Assembly: GCF_001429165.1 (NCBI RefSeq) | Contig: NZ_LMIR01000003.1 | Location: forward strand, 310,001 to 374,000 | Source of the DNA: Agromyces sp. Root81 | Lineage (GTDB): Bacteria; Actinomycetota; Actinomycetes; Actinomycetales; Microbacteriaceae | Direction of reading: 5' to 3' | Length of the DNA stretch: 64,000 bases | In this document: piece after piece, positions 1 to 8,372 of the stretch | Numbering within the stretch: position 1 is the stretch's first letter | Layout: every line of letters starts with the position of its first letter | Program-made: the position numbers and the translations under genes | Notes under the pieces: model-generated | What the model was told of the DNA's origin: nothing | Databases searched by the model: none | Seen by the model: only the letters and a program-made list of their open reading frames with translations

Positions 1-819
1 CCAGTCGGTGTCCCAGCGCCAGAGGTAGTCGCGGGTCGTGAGTCGGTCGTGCGTCGCCTTGCCGTCGTGCTGGATGGAGCGGTAGAAGATCCGCTGCCGG
101 GTGTAGTCGCTGACGGGGCCGGATGCCGCGGTCCGACGACCGACGCACAGGTAGGCCTCCTCGGCGCTGAACACGACGCCGTCGAGGGAGTCGACGGCGA
201 CCCCGTCGAGCCGGCCCGTCCGGGCGATGCCCGCCATCGCGGCGACGAGGTCGGTGATGGCGTGGAAGCGCAGGTGCGTGAGTGCGACGAAGGGCAGCAC
301 GGGCTCGAGTTCGATGCGCAGGCGCACCGCGTAGCCGAGCGTGCCGTAGGAGTTCGGGAAGGCGCGGAACAGCTCGGCGTGCTCGCTCGGCGATGCAGTG
401 AGCAGCTCCCCCGCACCGGTGAGGATGTCCATCTCGAGCACCGACTCGTGCGGCAGTCCGTTCCGGAACGACGTCGACTCGATGCCGAGGCCGGTGACCG
501 CCCCGCCGAGGGTGATGGTCTTCAGCTGCGGCACGACGAGCGGCGCGAGTCCGAACGGCAGCGTCGCGGCCACGAGGTCCTCGTAGGTGCACATGCCGGC
601 GACGTCGGCGGTGCGCGCCTCGACGTCGATCGAGATCACGTGCGTCAGGCCGGAGGTGTCGAGGCCAGGGGCATCCGTCGCCGCCCTCGACCTGAAGAGG
701 TTCGACGTGCGCTTCGCGAGCCGTACCGGCGAGCCCTGCGGCACGGCCCGGTAGCTCGCGAGCAGGCGCTCCACGCCGTCGGCGTGAGCGGTCCGTGCGT
801 CGGTCGCGAGTGCGGACAC
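1..819 (-). CDS. FAD-binding oxidoreductase, partial (BfaA/TmsA-like)
   Basis: The 273 codons visible are the N-terminal part of an FAD-linked oxidase; the C-terminus lies beyond the left edge. The PCMH-type FAD domain is clear: RLAKRTSNLFRSR near residue 34, then VPQLKTITLGGAVTGLGIES and FRNGLPHESVLEMDILTG. From memory this resembles mycobacterial Rv0449c and the BfaA/TmsA oxidoreductases that act with a SAM-dependent fatty-acid methyltransferase in 10-methyl branched lipid synthesis. That pathway role is inference, because the partner gene is not in the window. The GTG start is forced by an in-frame TAG four codons upstream. GGAGG sits only one base from it, so a leaderless mRNA is likely. 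Confidence 0.75.
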   Translation of the reverse strand, partial: MSALATDARTAHADGVERLLASYRAVPQGSPVRLAKRTSNLFRSRAATDAPGLDTSGLTHVISIDVEARTADVAGMCTYEDLVAATLPFGLAPLVVPQLKTITLGGAVTGLGIESTSFRNGLPHESVLEMDILTGAGELLTASPSEHAELFRAFPNSYGTLGYAVRLRIELEPVLPFVALTHLRFHAITDLVAAMAGIARTGRLDGVAVDSLDGVVFSAEEAYLCVGRRTAASGPVSDYTRQRIFYRSIQHDGKATHDRLTTRDYLWRWDTDW

Positions 820-825
820 GCCTCC

Positions 826-831
826 AAACTA
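826..831 (-). promoter_or_regulatory. -10 box TAGTTT, leaderless start
   Basis: TAGTTT fits TANNNT and ends 6 nt before the GTG start at 819, so the transcript would begin at or next to the start codon. This explains why the GGAGG lies too close to work as a normal ribosome binding site. Confidence 0.45.
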
Positions 832-907
832 GTCCGCGGTGCGGTCGTGCGCATCAGCCCGTGCGCATCGGATCGTGCCCGTCGGCGGGTGCTGGCAGAC
901 TCGGGGC

Positions 908-1588
908 ATGACGACGGAGATCGGCACCCCCGGCGGCACACCAGAGCGCCCGGCACGCTTCTTCGCCACGCCGGCGGAGTTCCGTGCATGGCTCGAGGCC
1001 AACCACGACACGGCCACCGAGCTCTGGATGGGCCTGTACAAGAAGCACGTGCCCGATCGCGGGCTCACCTGGGAGGAGGCGGTGCCCGAAGCCCTGTGCT
1101 TCGGCTGGATCGACTCGGTCTCCCAGCGCATCGACGACGATGCACGGCGCCAGCGGTGGACGCCCCGCAAGGCCGCGAGCACCTGGTCGAGCGTCAACAT
1201 CGCCCTCGTCGAGCAGCTCACGGCCGCGGGTCGCATGCACGAGGCCGGCCTCGCCGCGTTCGAGCGACGGCGCGAAGATCGATCGGGCATCTACTCCCAC
1301 GAGAACCCCGACCAGGAGCTGCCGCCCGAGGCCGCGGCCCGGCTGGCCGCCAGCCCTGCCGCGTCCGCGTTCTGGCAGGCCGCGACGGCGACCTACCGTC
1401 GCCAGGTCACGCACTGGGTGCTCACCGCGAAGCAGGAGGCCACCCGCGAGCGGCGGCTCGCCCAGCTCATCGACGACAGCGCGGCCGGCCTGCTGGTCCC
1501 GTTCCAGCGCTACGGCGAGACCCCGAAATGGACGGAGCGGGCGGCCGAGGCGGCGCGAGCCGCGGCATCCGCTGCATCGGCCGACTGA
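908..1588 (+). CDS. YdeI/OmpD-associated family protein
   Basis: A 226-residue soluble protein of the YdeI/OmpD-associated family. Typical features are the N-terminal TPAEFRAWLEANHDTATELWMG, then KKHVPDRGLTWEEAVPEALCFGW followed by IDS, and a Lys/Arg-rich WTPRK...STWSSVN segment. The C-terminal third carries RRLAQLIDDSA and an Ala-rich tail. The biochemical role of the family is not established. The ATG at 908 was preferred over upstream in-frame codons because the family homology begins just after it. No convincing ribosome binding site is present. It stands alone and converges on the hydrolase gene that ends at 1598. Confidence 0.75.
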   Translation: MTTEIGTPGGTPERPARFFATPAEFRAWLEANHDTATELWMGLYKKHVPDRGLTWEEAVPEALCFGWIDSVSQRIDDDARRQRWTPRKAASTWSSVNIALVEQLTAAGRMHEAGLAAFERRREDRSGIYSHENPDQELPPEAAARLAASPAASAFWQAATATYRRQVTHWVLTAKQEATRERRLAQLIDDSAAGLLVPFQRYGETPKWTERAAEAARAAASAASAD

Positions 1589-1592
1589 CCGC

Positions 1593-1612
1593 GCCGATCA
1601 GCCCCGATCGGC
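1593..1612. terminator. Short hairpin at a convergent gene end
   Basis: GCCGATC and GATCGGC flank a 6-nt loop between the convergent genes ending at 1588 and 1598. No T-run follows, so a terminator role is tentative. Confidence 0.25.
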
Positions 1613-2407
1613 GAAGAAGCCGAGCGCACTCTCCCGGAACACGCGGGAGCCCGGCGCATTGAAGTGATGCCGCGCCGGCAGTTCGACGAAGGTGCCGTTC
1701 GGCGTGGCATGCGCCAGCAGCTTCGACTGCGCGAGGATCGCGTCGTCGCTGCCCGTGGCGAAGAGGATCGGCTGCAGCGGCGGGTGCGCGACGTCGGGAT
1801 CGGCGTCGCCGAGCCGCATGCCCTCGGCGAGCGCGACGAGCGCGCGCAGGTCGTTGCCGGCCACCCGCTCGGCGAGCGTCACGTAGTTGCGGGTCACCTG
1901 GTCCTCGACCGGGGTGCCGTGCTCCGCGAACGCCCGTGCCTCCGCGATCTGCAGGCGCGCGAGCGGCCGCCCGTCGGGGATGCCGCCCAGCACGGCGCGC
2001 TCGACGTGGTGGGGCACCTGCACGGCGACCTGCCAGCCGACGCGCGCACCGAGCGAGTAGCCGGCGTACAGCACGGTGTCGAGCAGGTAGGTGTCGAGCA
2101 CGGTCGTGATGTCGTCGACGAAGGCGTCCATGCCGTAGGCGGATGCCTCGTGCGGCTTGTCGCTCGCACCGTGGCCGCGCTGGTCGATGCCGAGCACCCG
2201 GTATCCCGCGCGGGTGAGGTCGCGCACCCACCCCGTGCTCACCCAGTTGTCGCGGCAGCTCGACGCGAAGCCGTGCACGCAGAGCACCGTCGGCGCGTCC
2301 TCCTCCCCCCAGAGATAGGTGGCGATTCGGATGCCGTCGCCCGACATCACGTACTGGGGCGAGGGCATCTCGGTGAGGGCTGGGAGTGCGGCATCCATGT
2401 CAGCCAT
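1598..2407 (-). CDS. Alpha/beta hydrolase
   Basis: A 269-residue alpha/beta-hydrolase-fold enzyme. The oxyanion-hole region is CVHGFASS (about residue 43), the strand-4 motif is GIDQRGHGASDKP (73-85), and the nucleophile elbow is GYSLGAR with Ser118. A late Asp (GSDDAIL) and a His in ARHHFNAPG complete a plausible triad. There are no membrane segments or signal peptide, so it is cytoplasmic with unknown substrate. A second ATG at codon 4 (2398) is an equally good start; CAGAAT lies 7 nt ahead of it and could be a -10 box. The gene is not in an obvious operon. Confidence 0.8.
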   Translation of the reverse strand: MADMDAALPALTEMPSPQYVMSGDGIRIATYLWGEEDAPTVLCVHGFASSCRDNWVSTGWVRDLTRAGYRVLGIDQRGHGASDKPHEASAYGMDAFVDDITTVLDTYLLDTVLYAGYSLGARVGWQVAVQVPHHVERAVLGGIPDGRPLARLQIAEARAFAEHGTPVEDQVTRNYVTLAERVAGNDLRALVALAEGMRLGDADPDVAHPPLQPILFATGSDDAILAQSKLLAHATPNGTFVELPARHHFNAPGSRVFRESALGFFADRG

Positions 2408-2473
2408 TCTGGTCGTGTCGGCGGCCTCGACGGACCCGACGTGCCGCAGCGGCGGCGTGACAGCGCTCGGTCG

Positions 2474-3613
2474 TCAGAACCGCCCGGCGCGGGGCGCCGC
2501 CGTCATCGCGAGCTGGAGTGCGGCGATCATCTCACCGTCTTCGATGCGCCTGCCGAGCAGTTCGGAGATCACCGAGAGTCGCTGGTAGAACACCGACCGT
2601 GAGAGATGGCATGCCGCAGCGGCCGCGGTGCGATTGCCCGGGTGCTCGATGGCGGCCCGGAGCACCGTCATCAGGTCGCCGTCGCGCGTGCGGTCGTACT
2701 CGATGAGCGGCGCCAGCATCCGCTCGGAGTGCTCCATCAGTCTCGGGTCGTCGCGCATCGCGGCGACGAAGGCGGTGAGCGGCGAATCGTGCACGCGGCG
2801 AACCTCGAACTGTGTTGGTCGAGGGAGCGTCCGCGCCAGGTCCAGTGCCTCCTTCGTCGAGGCGACCAGCTCCTCGAAGGTGTGCGCGGGGGTGCCCAGG
2901 CACGCGGTCACGCGGGAGATCGGCCGGCCTCCACGGCGCCCCAGCTCGGAGACGAGTTGAGCGATGCGCTCGTCGCCGAGCTGTTCGGCCCGGTCGAGCG
3001 AGATGAACGCCACCGCGAATCGGTCGACGACGGTCGCCATGGCACGCATCCCGACCGCCTCGGCGGAGTCCCCGAGCGCGTCACCGAGGTCGTCGGGTCG
3101 GTCGGCGACGATTGCGAGGCCGGAGAGGTTCCGGCCGAACACGGGGAATCCGGATGCCTCGAGGCGCTGCGCGGCGCGCTCGGAGGAGGAGAACGCGCCG
3201 CGCAGCATCGTGTCGACGAGTTGCTTGGCCGAGCTGCGTTCCCAGCCACGGGTCGAGCCCTGGGTCATCCGGTCGATCGCGAGCGCGGCGGCGCCCGACT
3301 CGACGGCCGAGCGGACGAAGTCCGGCGCGCCGCCGGTGCCGGGCAGGGCGATCACGGTCCCCCATCGCAGGCCCCGTGCTTCGATCGGGGCCGCCACCCA
3401 CGATTCGGAGCCCGCGCGACGATCGGCTGCGACGGCCGATCGATCCCGCCGGCTCGCGCGGAACTGCCAGTGCACGACCGGGTCGATCGATGCGTGCTCG
3501 GCGCCGTGCACGGCGAGCAGTTCGCGCGAGAGGTTCTCGACGACGATGCAGCGACCGGTCGCCTCCGCGAGGAACTGCACGATCGCCTCGATCGGCGCCC
3601 CGCGGAGGTTCAT
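2474..3613 (-). CDS. PucR/CdaR-type transcriptional regulator
   Basis: A regulator with a GAF-like N-terminal sensor (LAEATGRCIVVENLSRELLAV), a central GGDEF-like region with SRVTACLGTPAHTFEELVAS, and a C-terminal PucR helix-turn-helix near RAAIEHPGNRTAAAAACHLS followed by RSVFYQRL. Such proteins control amino-acid, purine or amine catabolism. The ATG at 3613 gives 379 residues. Homology to the family seems to extend upstream (GELQELELTRGL), so a CTG at 3685 overlapping the deiminase stop codon (CTGA) could be the true, translationally coupled start. It follows aguA directly and probably senses a metabolite of that pathway (inference). Confidence 0.8.
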   Translation of the reverse strand: MNLRGAPIEAIVQFLAEATGRCIVVENLSRELLAVHGAEHASIDPVVHWQFRASRRDRSAVAADRRAGSESWVAAPIEARGLRWGTVIALPGTGGAPDFVRSAVESGAAALAIDRMTQGSTRGWERSSAKQLVDTMLRGAFSSSERAAQRLEASGFPVFGRNLSGLAIVADRPDDLGDALGDSAEAVGMRAMATVVDRFAVAFISLDRAEQLGDERIAQLVSELGRRGGRPISRVTACLGTPAHTFEELVASTKEALDLARTLPRPTQFEVRRVHDSPLTAFVAAMRDDPRLMEHSERMLAPLIEYDRTRDGDLMTVLRAAIEHPGNRTAAAAACHLSRSVFYQRLSVISELLGRRIEDGEMIAALQLAMTAAPRAGRF

Positions 3614-3681
3614 CGCCGTGAGGCCGCGGGTCAGCTCGAGCTCCTGCAGCTCGCCCTCGGGCTCGGGCTCGGCGGCCGGCG

Positions 3682-4698
3682 TCAGCCGCGCGGCGCGGGC
3701 TGCTGTTGCGTGATGCAATGGATTCCCCCGCCCTGGTTGAAGATCGGTCGCGCGTCGACGGTCACGACCGAGCGGCCGGGGTACGCCGCGCTGAGGATCT
3801 CGACGGCTTCCTCGTCGGCCGGGTCGTCGAACCGGCACGCGATCACTCCCCCGTTGACGACGAGGTGGTTCGCGTAGTTCCAGTCCACGAAGTCGGTGTC
3901 GTCGCGCAGCGTTCGCGGCGCGGGCAGCTCCACGATCTCCCACGGGGCACCACCGGGGGTCGAACTCGCCTCGATGGTCGCGCGGTGGCCGCGGCCGACC
4001 TCGAAGTCGGGGTGATCGGGGTTTCCCTGGCAGTGCATGAGCATCACTCCCGGCGACGGAATCGTCGCGAACATGTCGACGTGGCCGCGCGTGCCGAATC
4101 GCGCGTAGTCGCGCGTGAGACCCCGGTCGAACCAGATCACGTTGCCGGCGCCGAGCGTGCGGAGGAGCTCCGCTTCGACCTCCGCCTCGGTCCAGCCCGG
4201 GTTGCGGAAGGGGTCGAGCTGCACGGTGCGGGTGATGAGCACCGTGCCCTCGCCGTCGACGTGGATGCCGCCGCCCTCGTTCACCATGGGCGAGGCGATC
4301 CTCTCGACGCCGAGCGTCTCGGCGATGCGTGCCGCGACCCGGCTGTCCTCGTCCCACACGAGTTCGGGCTGCTGGCCCCAGCCGTTGAAGATCCAGTCGA
4401 CGAGGGCGAGCTCGCCGGCCTTATCGAGCACGAAGGTCGGGCCCATGTCGCGGATCCAGGCGTCGTCGAGCGCGATCGGCATGAGCTCGATTCCCGCCGA
4501 GAGCATCGGCCGCGCGATCTCGAGCTGCTCGGGGTCGACCACCACGGTGACCGGCTCGAAGTCGATCGCCGCATTCGCGACGGCCGCCCACGCCACGCGC
4601 GCCGCATCGAGCTCGGCCGTCGTCTCGTGGTTTCCTGGCACGGGGAAGGCGAGCCAGGTGCGTGCGTGCGTCGCGGTCTCCGAGGGCATCTGCCACAT
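3682..4698 (-). CDS. aguA: Agmatine deiminase
   Basis: A 338-residue enzyme of the peptidyl-arginine/agmatine deiminase (Porphyromonas-type) family. It would hydrolyse agmatine to N-carbamoylputrescine and ammonia in the cytoplasm. Diagnostic motifs are DDAWIRDMGPTFV (about 78-90), FNGWGQQPEL, NEGGGIHVDGEGT, and the C-terminal GGGIHCITQQQP carrying the catalytic Cys328. Length is normal for the family. AAGGAG lies 7 nt before the ATG. Upstream are a TetR gene and an amidase gene; downstream is a PucR regulator. No nitrilase-type aguB is nearby. The promoter-proximal palindrome at 4714-4731 suggests repression by the adjacent TetR protein. Confidence 0.9.
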   Translation of the reverse strand: MWQMPSETATHARTWLAFPVPGNHETTAELDAARVAWAAVANAAIDFEPVTVVVDPEQLEIARPMLSAGIELMPIALDDAWIRDMGPTFVLDKAGELALVDWIFNGWGQQPELVWDEDSRVAARIAETLGVERIASPMVNEGGGIHVDGEGTVLITRTVQLDPFRNPGWTEAEVEAELLRTLGAGNVIWFDRGLTRDYARFGTRGHVDMFATIPSPGVMLMHCQGNPDHPDFEVGRGHRATIEASSTPGGAPWEIVELPAPRTLRDDTDFVDWNYANHLVVNGGVIACRFDDPADEEAVEILSAAYPGRSVVTVDARPIFNQGGGIHCITQQQPAPRG

Positions 4699-4713
4699 GT
4701 TCGTGCTCCTTCT

Positions 4714-4731
4714 TGACTGAGTACTCAGTCA
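4714..4731. promoter_or_regulatory. Perfect 18-bp palindrome, likely TetR operator
   Basis: TGACTGAGTACTCAGTCA is a perfect palindrome between the TetR gene and aguA, 16 bp before the aguA start. Its form and position suit autoregulation and local control by the TetR protein encoded just upstream (inference). Confidence 0.65.
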
Positions 4732-4785
4732 GTTCTGTCTGGGATTGTTGTTCGTGCGCCTCGCCAAGTCAAGCGAGGCGTCGCG

Positions 4786-5388
4786 CTACGGCGCGGGAAT
4801 GAGCCGTTCGGCGGCGAGCTGCAACAGCCGCCGCGCCTCGCCGGTGTCCATCTCGCCGGTCGCCCAGCGCCCGTCGAAGCCCTCCACCAGCGTCGTGAGC
4901 AGCTGTGCGATGACGTCGGGGTCCCCGGCGCCGATATCGCCGCGCCCCTGGCCCTCGGAGATGGCATCGCTGAGCATCGTGGTCCAGCCGCGCGTGGCAC
5001 GTTGGATGCCGGGCCGCAGCGTGGGCTCGTACACGGCGGCGGACCGGAACTCGCTCCAGACGAGCGAGACCTGGACGAGTTCCGGGACATCCTGGATCTC
5101 GTCGACGACGTGGCGGATCAGCGACTCGCGCAGCGAGGCGTCGTCGGTGTGCAGCACCGACCGGAAGCGCCGCGCCGCGTTGTCGAGGTATTCGAGCGTG
5201 GCGTCGAGGAGCCCGTCGCGATCGCTGAAGTGGTAGAAGAGCAGCCCCGGAGAAACCCCCGCCTCGGTGGCGACATCCGCCGTGCGCAGGCCGCGGATGC
5301 CGCGTCGGCTGATGAGCCGCGCGGTGGCACGGAGGATCTCCTCGCGCTTCTCGATGCGAGCCTCCCGACGGGCGATGGGTACCGACAT
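4786..5388 (-). CDS. TetR family transcriptional regulator
   Basis: A 200-residue regulator. The N-terminal DNA-binding domain is typical: KREEILRATARLISRRGIRG, then TADVATEAGVSPGLLFYHF as the recognition helix and the conserved FYHF step. The C-terminal ligand domain (DEIQDVPELVQVSLVWSEF) resembles regulators in the TetR_C_6/BetI-like group. The ATG at 5388 is used here. A GTG at 5403 overlaps the stop codon of the upstream amidase (TAGTG), is preceded by GGGCGGAG, and would add five residues with translational coupling. It probably binds the palindrome at 4714-4731. Confidence 0.85.
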   Translation of the reverse strand: MSVPIARREARIEKREEILRATARLISRRGIRGLRTADVATEAGVSPGLLFYHFSDRDGLLDATLEYLDNAARRFRSVLHTDDASLRESLIRHVVDEIQDVPELVQVSLVWSEFRSAAVYEPTLRPGIQRATRGWTTMLSDAISEGQGRGDIGAGDPDVIAQLLTTLVEGFDGRWATGEMDTGEARRLLQLAAERLIPAP

Positions 5389-5402
5389 GATCCCGTTCGA
5401 CA

Positions 5403-7466
5403 CTAGGCGACTCCGCCCACCACGGTCCATCGCCCCGCCACGCTCCCGGAGCGGTCGCGAACCGTCACGACGACCAGCGATCCGTACGGCCCGCGCCAAT
5501 GACTGTGGAGTCGGTAGTGGCGGTCGGCCGCGATCACGACCACGGCGCGGAAGCCACTGTCCGTCGGCTCGGCCGCCACGGCGACACCGTCGACCGAGAG
5601 ATCGACGGTGAACCCGTCGGCATAGCCGCTCACGAGTCCCTCGACGGCGATCTCCGTCAGGCCGTCTGCGCCGACCGGCCCCTTCGTCGCGTGCAGCTCG
5701 ACTTCGATCGCGGTCGCGCTCCCGGCCGCCCCGCGGTTCGGGCGGTCGAGCGCATCGGTCGGCAGGACCGGGGTGCGCGGCGGCGCCATGCGACGCCGAC
5801 CGGATGCCTCGAACGCAGACGCGTAGCCGAGCAGCTTCGAGTCCTCGTACGCCCTGCCTGCGAAGGTGAGGCCGACGGGCATCGCCGTGTCGGCCATCAC
5901 CCCCATCGTCACGGTCACCGTCGGGATCCCGAGGTGGCGGATCACGGCGTTGCCGTTGGAGTAGGCGATGCCGTTGCGCCAGGCGATCTCGTACGAGGCC
6001 GGATTGACGTCCGCGTCGAACGGCGCCACATCGGCGTTGGCGGGGAAGACCAGCCCGTCGAGTCCGTTGGCGTCCAGCCACTCCTCGAAGTCGATGCGCC
6101 GGGTCTCCTCGAGGCCCCGCAGCCCGGGCGCGATGGCCGGGATCGCGCTCATGCTCGGCTCGCCGCCCAGGGCGAGGTGCACGTACGACCCGATGTCGTA
6201 GTCCTCGAAGGGGTCGGGGATCGACCCCGGCGGCACCGGGTAGATCTTGTCGCCGTCGACGACCGACAGCGACGAGAGGTGCGGGTCGCCATTGAGCCTG
6301 AGGAAGCGGTCCCAGCCGTAGGCCGTGAGCAGGCGCTCCTCCGCATCCTTGAACTCGAGCGGCACGAGCTCCCGCTCGTACATCGAGGGGTGCGGCTGCT
6401 GCTCGTAGTTCGTGTAGGCGGGGAAGGCGGTCTCGACGATCTCGGCGCCCTGCGCTTCGAGATCGCGCACGGCAGCGCGCCACAGGTCGATGATCGACCC
6501 GCGGGTCTCGATCGGTTCGGCGAGGTCGCTCTCGCCATTGACGAACATGGCCGGCACGCCGAGTCGGATGCCGCGGAGGCTCGCGGTCCCGGCGAGGTCG
6601 CGGTAGTCGTCGGGGCGCACCGCGTCGACCGGCGGCAGCTCCACGTAGGGCTGCTCTCGCCAGAAGTCGCCCGCGGGGTTCCCGTCTTCGCCGACGAGCG
6701 CGTTCAGCACCTCGAGCATGTCGGCCACGGTGCGGGTGTGCGGCACGACGACGTCCATCGTCGGGAACAGCGGCCAGTTGCCGCGCATGGAGATGAGCCC
6801 GCGCGACGGCGTGTACGCCACGAGGCCGTTGTTGGATGCAGGAGCCCGGCCCGACGACCAGGTCTCCTCGCCGAGCCCGAATGCCGCGAAGCTCGCCGCC
6901 GTCGCAGTGCCCGATCCGTTGGAGGACCCCGAGCCGTACGCTGCGGTGAGGTAGGCGCCGTTGTACGGGCTCTCGGCCCGGCCGTATGCACCGCGCTGCA
7001 TGCCTCCATCCGCCATCGGCGGCATGTTGGTGAGCCCGACGAGCACCGCCCCCGCCGTCCGGAGCCGTTCCACCGCGAAGGCGTCCTCCGTTGCGATGAG
7101 GTCCATGAACGCCGGGGAGCCCGCCGCGACCGGCAGCCCCTTGACGCTGTAGCTGTTCTTGACGGTGAACGGGATCCCGTCGAGCGGTCCGAGGAGTCGT
7201 CCCTCGGCCCGGCGGGCGTCGGCCGCCTCGGCCTCCGCGAAGACCTCGGGGTTCAGCACGGGGACGGCGTTCAGCCGCACTCCGTGGCGGTCGTAGAAGC
7301 CGATGCGGGTGAGATACGCCGCGACGAGGTCGACGCTGCTCGTCGTCCGGTCGTCGAGCGCGTCACGGAGTTCGGCGATGGTCGCCTCCACGATGGTCGG
7401 CGATGTCGTCTCCTCCACCGGCTCTTCCGTGACGCTGCGACCGGGGTGCTGTACTTCGATGCCCAT
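5403..7466 (-). CDS. Amidase-signature hydrolase with extra C-terminal domain
   Basis: A 687-residue amidase-signature enzyme that hydrolyses a C-N amide bond with a Ser-cisSer-Lys triad. Visible elements are GIPFTVKNSYSVKGLP with Lys103, the Ser/Gly-rich AAYGSGSSNGSGTATA (cis-Ser about 181/182) and ETWSSGRAPAS, placing the nucleophile near Ser205. The family is usually about 450-550 residues. Here an additional 120-residue beta-rich, Ig-like C-terminal segment is present (from about LPTDALDRPN). No signal peptide is evident. A GTG at 7526 is an alternative start. First gene of the minus-strand run that includes tetR, aguA and pucR, so it may act on an amide or carbamoyl amine in the same pathway (inference). 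Confidence 0.8.
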   Translation of the reverse strand: MGIEVQHPGRSVTEEPVEETTSPTIVEATIAELRDALDDRTTSSVDLVAAYLTRIGFYDRHGVRLNAVPVLNPEVFAEAEAADARRAEGRLLGPLDGIPFTVKNSYSVKGLPVAAGSPAFMDLIATEDAFAVERLRTAGAVLVGLTNMPPMADGGMQRGAYGRAESPYNGAYLTAAYGSGSSNGSGTATAASFAAFGLGEETWSSGRAPASNNGLVAYTPSRGLISMRGNWPLFPTMDVVVPHTRTVADMLEVLNALVGEDGNPAGDFWREQPYVELPPVDAVRPDDYRDLAGTASLRGIRLGVPAMFVNGESDLAEPIETRGSIIDLWRAAVRDLEAQGAEIVETAFPAYTNYEQQPHPSMYERELVPLEFKDAEERLLTAYGWDRFLRLNGDPHLSSLSVVDGDKIYPVPPGSIPDPFEDYDIGSYVHLALGGEPSMSAIPAIAPGLRGLEETRRIDFEEWLDANGLDGLVFPANADVAPFDADVNPASYEIAWRNGIAYSNGNAVIRHLGIPTVTVTMGVMADTAMPVGLTFAGRAYEDSKLLGYASAFEASGRRRMAPPRTPVLPTDALDRPNRGAAGSATAIEVELHATKGPVGADGLTEIAVEGLVSGYADGFTVDLSVDGVAVAAEPTDSGFRAVVVIAADRHYRLHSHWRGPYGSLVVVTVRDRSGSVAGRWTVVGGVA

Positions 7467-7657
7467 GTCACGAGCTTCGGGCAACGGCGAACCTTCGGGA
7501 GCGCGCTGACGGGGCATCCCGAACACCCTGTCCGCCGCGCGGCACCTTCGGCGACACCTCGCGCACCGACGCCTGCATCGCGCCTCGGCCGAAGGGACGA
7601 GGCAGGTCGGGCCGATCGCCCGATGTCGCGCCCGCGGGTGCCCGCGAGCATCGGGTC

Positions 7658-8368
7658 ATGACCGAAGCATCCGCTCGCCCCACCACATCGCGCACGACCG
7701 CGACCAGCCGCCGGGAATGGCTCGCACCAGCCGGCCTCATCCTCCTCAGCCTCGTGCCGGTCGTCGCCGGCAGCATGCGGCTCACCGAACTCGCGAACGA
7801 CCCGGTCGTGACGGCCGACAACGCGCGGTTCGTCGTCTTCCCTGCGCCGGTCGTGGTGCACATCGTCGGCGCGACCGTCTTCGCGCTGCTCGGCGCTCTG
7901 CAGTTCGCGCCGTCGCTGCGTCGTCATCGCTGGCACCGAATATCGGGGCGCATCGCGGCGCCCGCGGGCCTCCTCGCCGCCCTGTCGGGCCTCTGGCTGA
8001 CGGTCTTCTCCGACCTTCCCGCCTCCGACGGGCAGGCGCTGCTCGTCATCCGCCTCGTGTTCGGCACGGCGATGGCCGCGAGCATCGTCGTCGCCTTCGT
8101 CGCGATCCGGCGCGGCGACATCCGCAGGCACAGCGCATGGATGACGCGCGGCTACGCGATCGGCCTGGCCGCGGGCACGCAGGTCTTCACGATGCTCCCG
8201 TGGTTCCTGCTGTTCGGCGTGCCCGACGTGAACGTGCGCGCCGCGCTCATGGCCGCCGGCTGGGTGATCAACCTCGCCGTCGCCGAGGTCGTCATCCGGC
8301 GCCGCGACGCCCGCGGCATGTTCCGTCCTTCCGGCCGATCCGCCCGTGTCGCAGCAGCCCTACGATGA
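7658..8368 (+). CDS. DUF2306 membrane protein
   Basis: A 236-residue integral membrane protein with about six hydrophobic segments. Family marks of DUF2306 are RRHRWHRISGRIAAPAG in the second loop and RRHSAWMTRGYAIGLAAGTQ later, with conserved His and Arg residues at the membrane surface. The function is unknown; the His arrangement hints at a cofactor or metal site in the bilayer (inference). Its 3' end overlaps the start region of the following histidine kinase, so the two may be co-transcribed. Confidence 0.75.
   Translation: MTEASARPTTSRTTATSRREWLAPAGLILLSLVPVVAGSMRLTELANDPVVTADNARFVVFPAPVVVHIVGATVFALLGALQFAPSLRRHRWHRISGRIAAPAGLLAALSGLWLTVFSDLPASDGQALLVIRLVFGTAMAASIVVAFVAIRRGDIRRHSAWMTRGYAIGLAAGTQVFTMLPWFLLFGVPDVNVRAALMAAGWVINLAVAEVVIRRRDARGMFRPSGRSARVAAALR
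8361..8366 (+). promoter_or_regulatory. -10 box TACGAT before the histidine kinase
   Basis: TACGAT ends 6 nt before the ATG at 8373 and fits TANNNT. GAGG also lies between them, so both leaderless and ordinary translation of the kinase are possible. Confidence 0.4.
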
Positions 8369-8372
8369 GGGC

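Noticed and set aside
3614..4357. Upstream continuation of the PucR reading frame
   Set aside because: The frame stays open only as a shadow of aguA; homology to PucR ends around 3685.
5499..7661. A 720-codon plus-strand open frame
   Set aside because: Antisense to the amidase; composition and lack of any motif mark it as a shadow.
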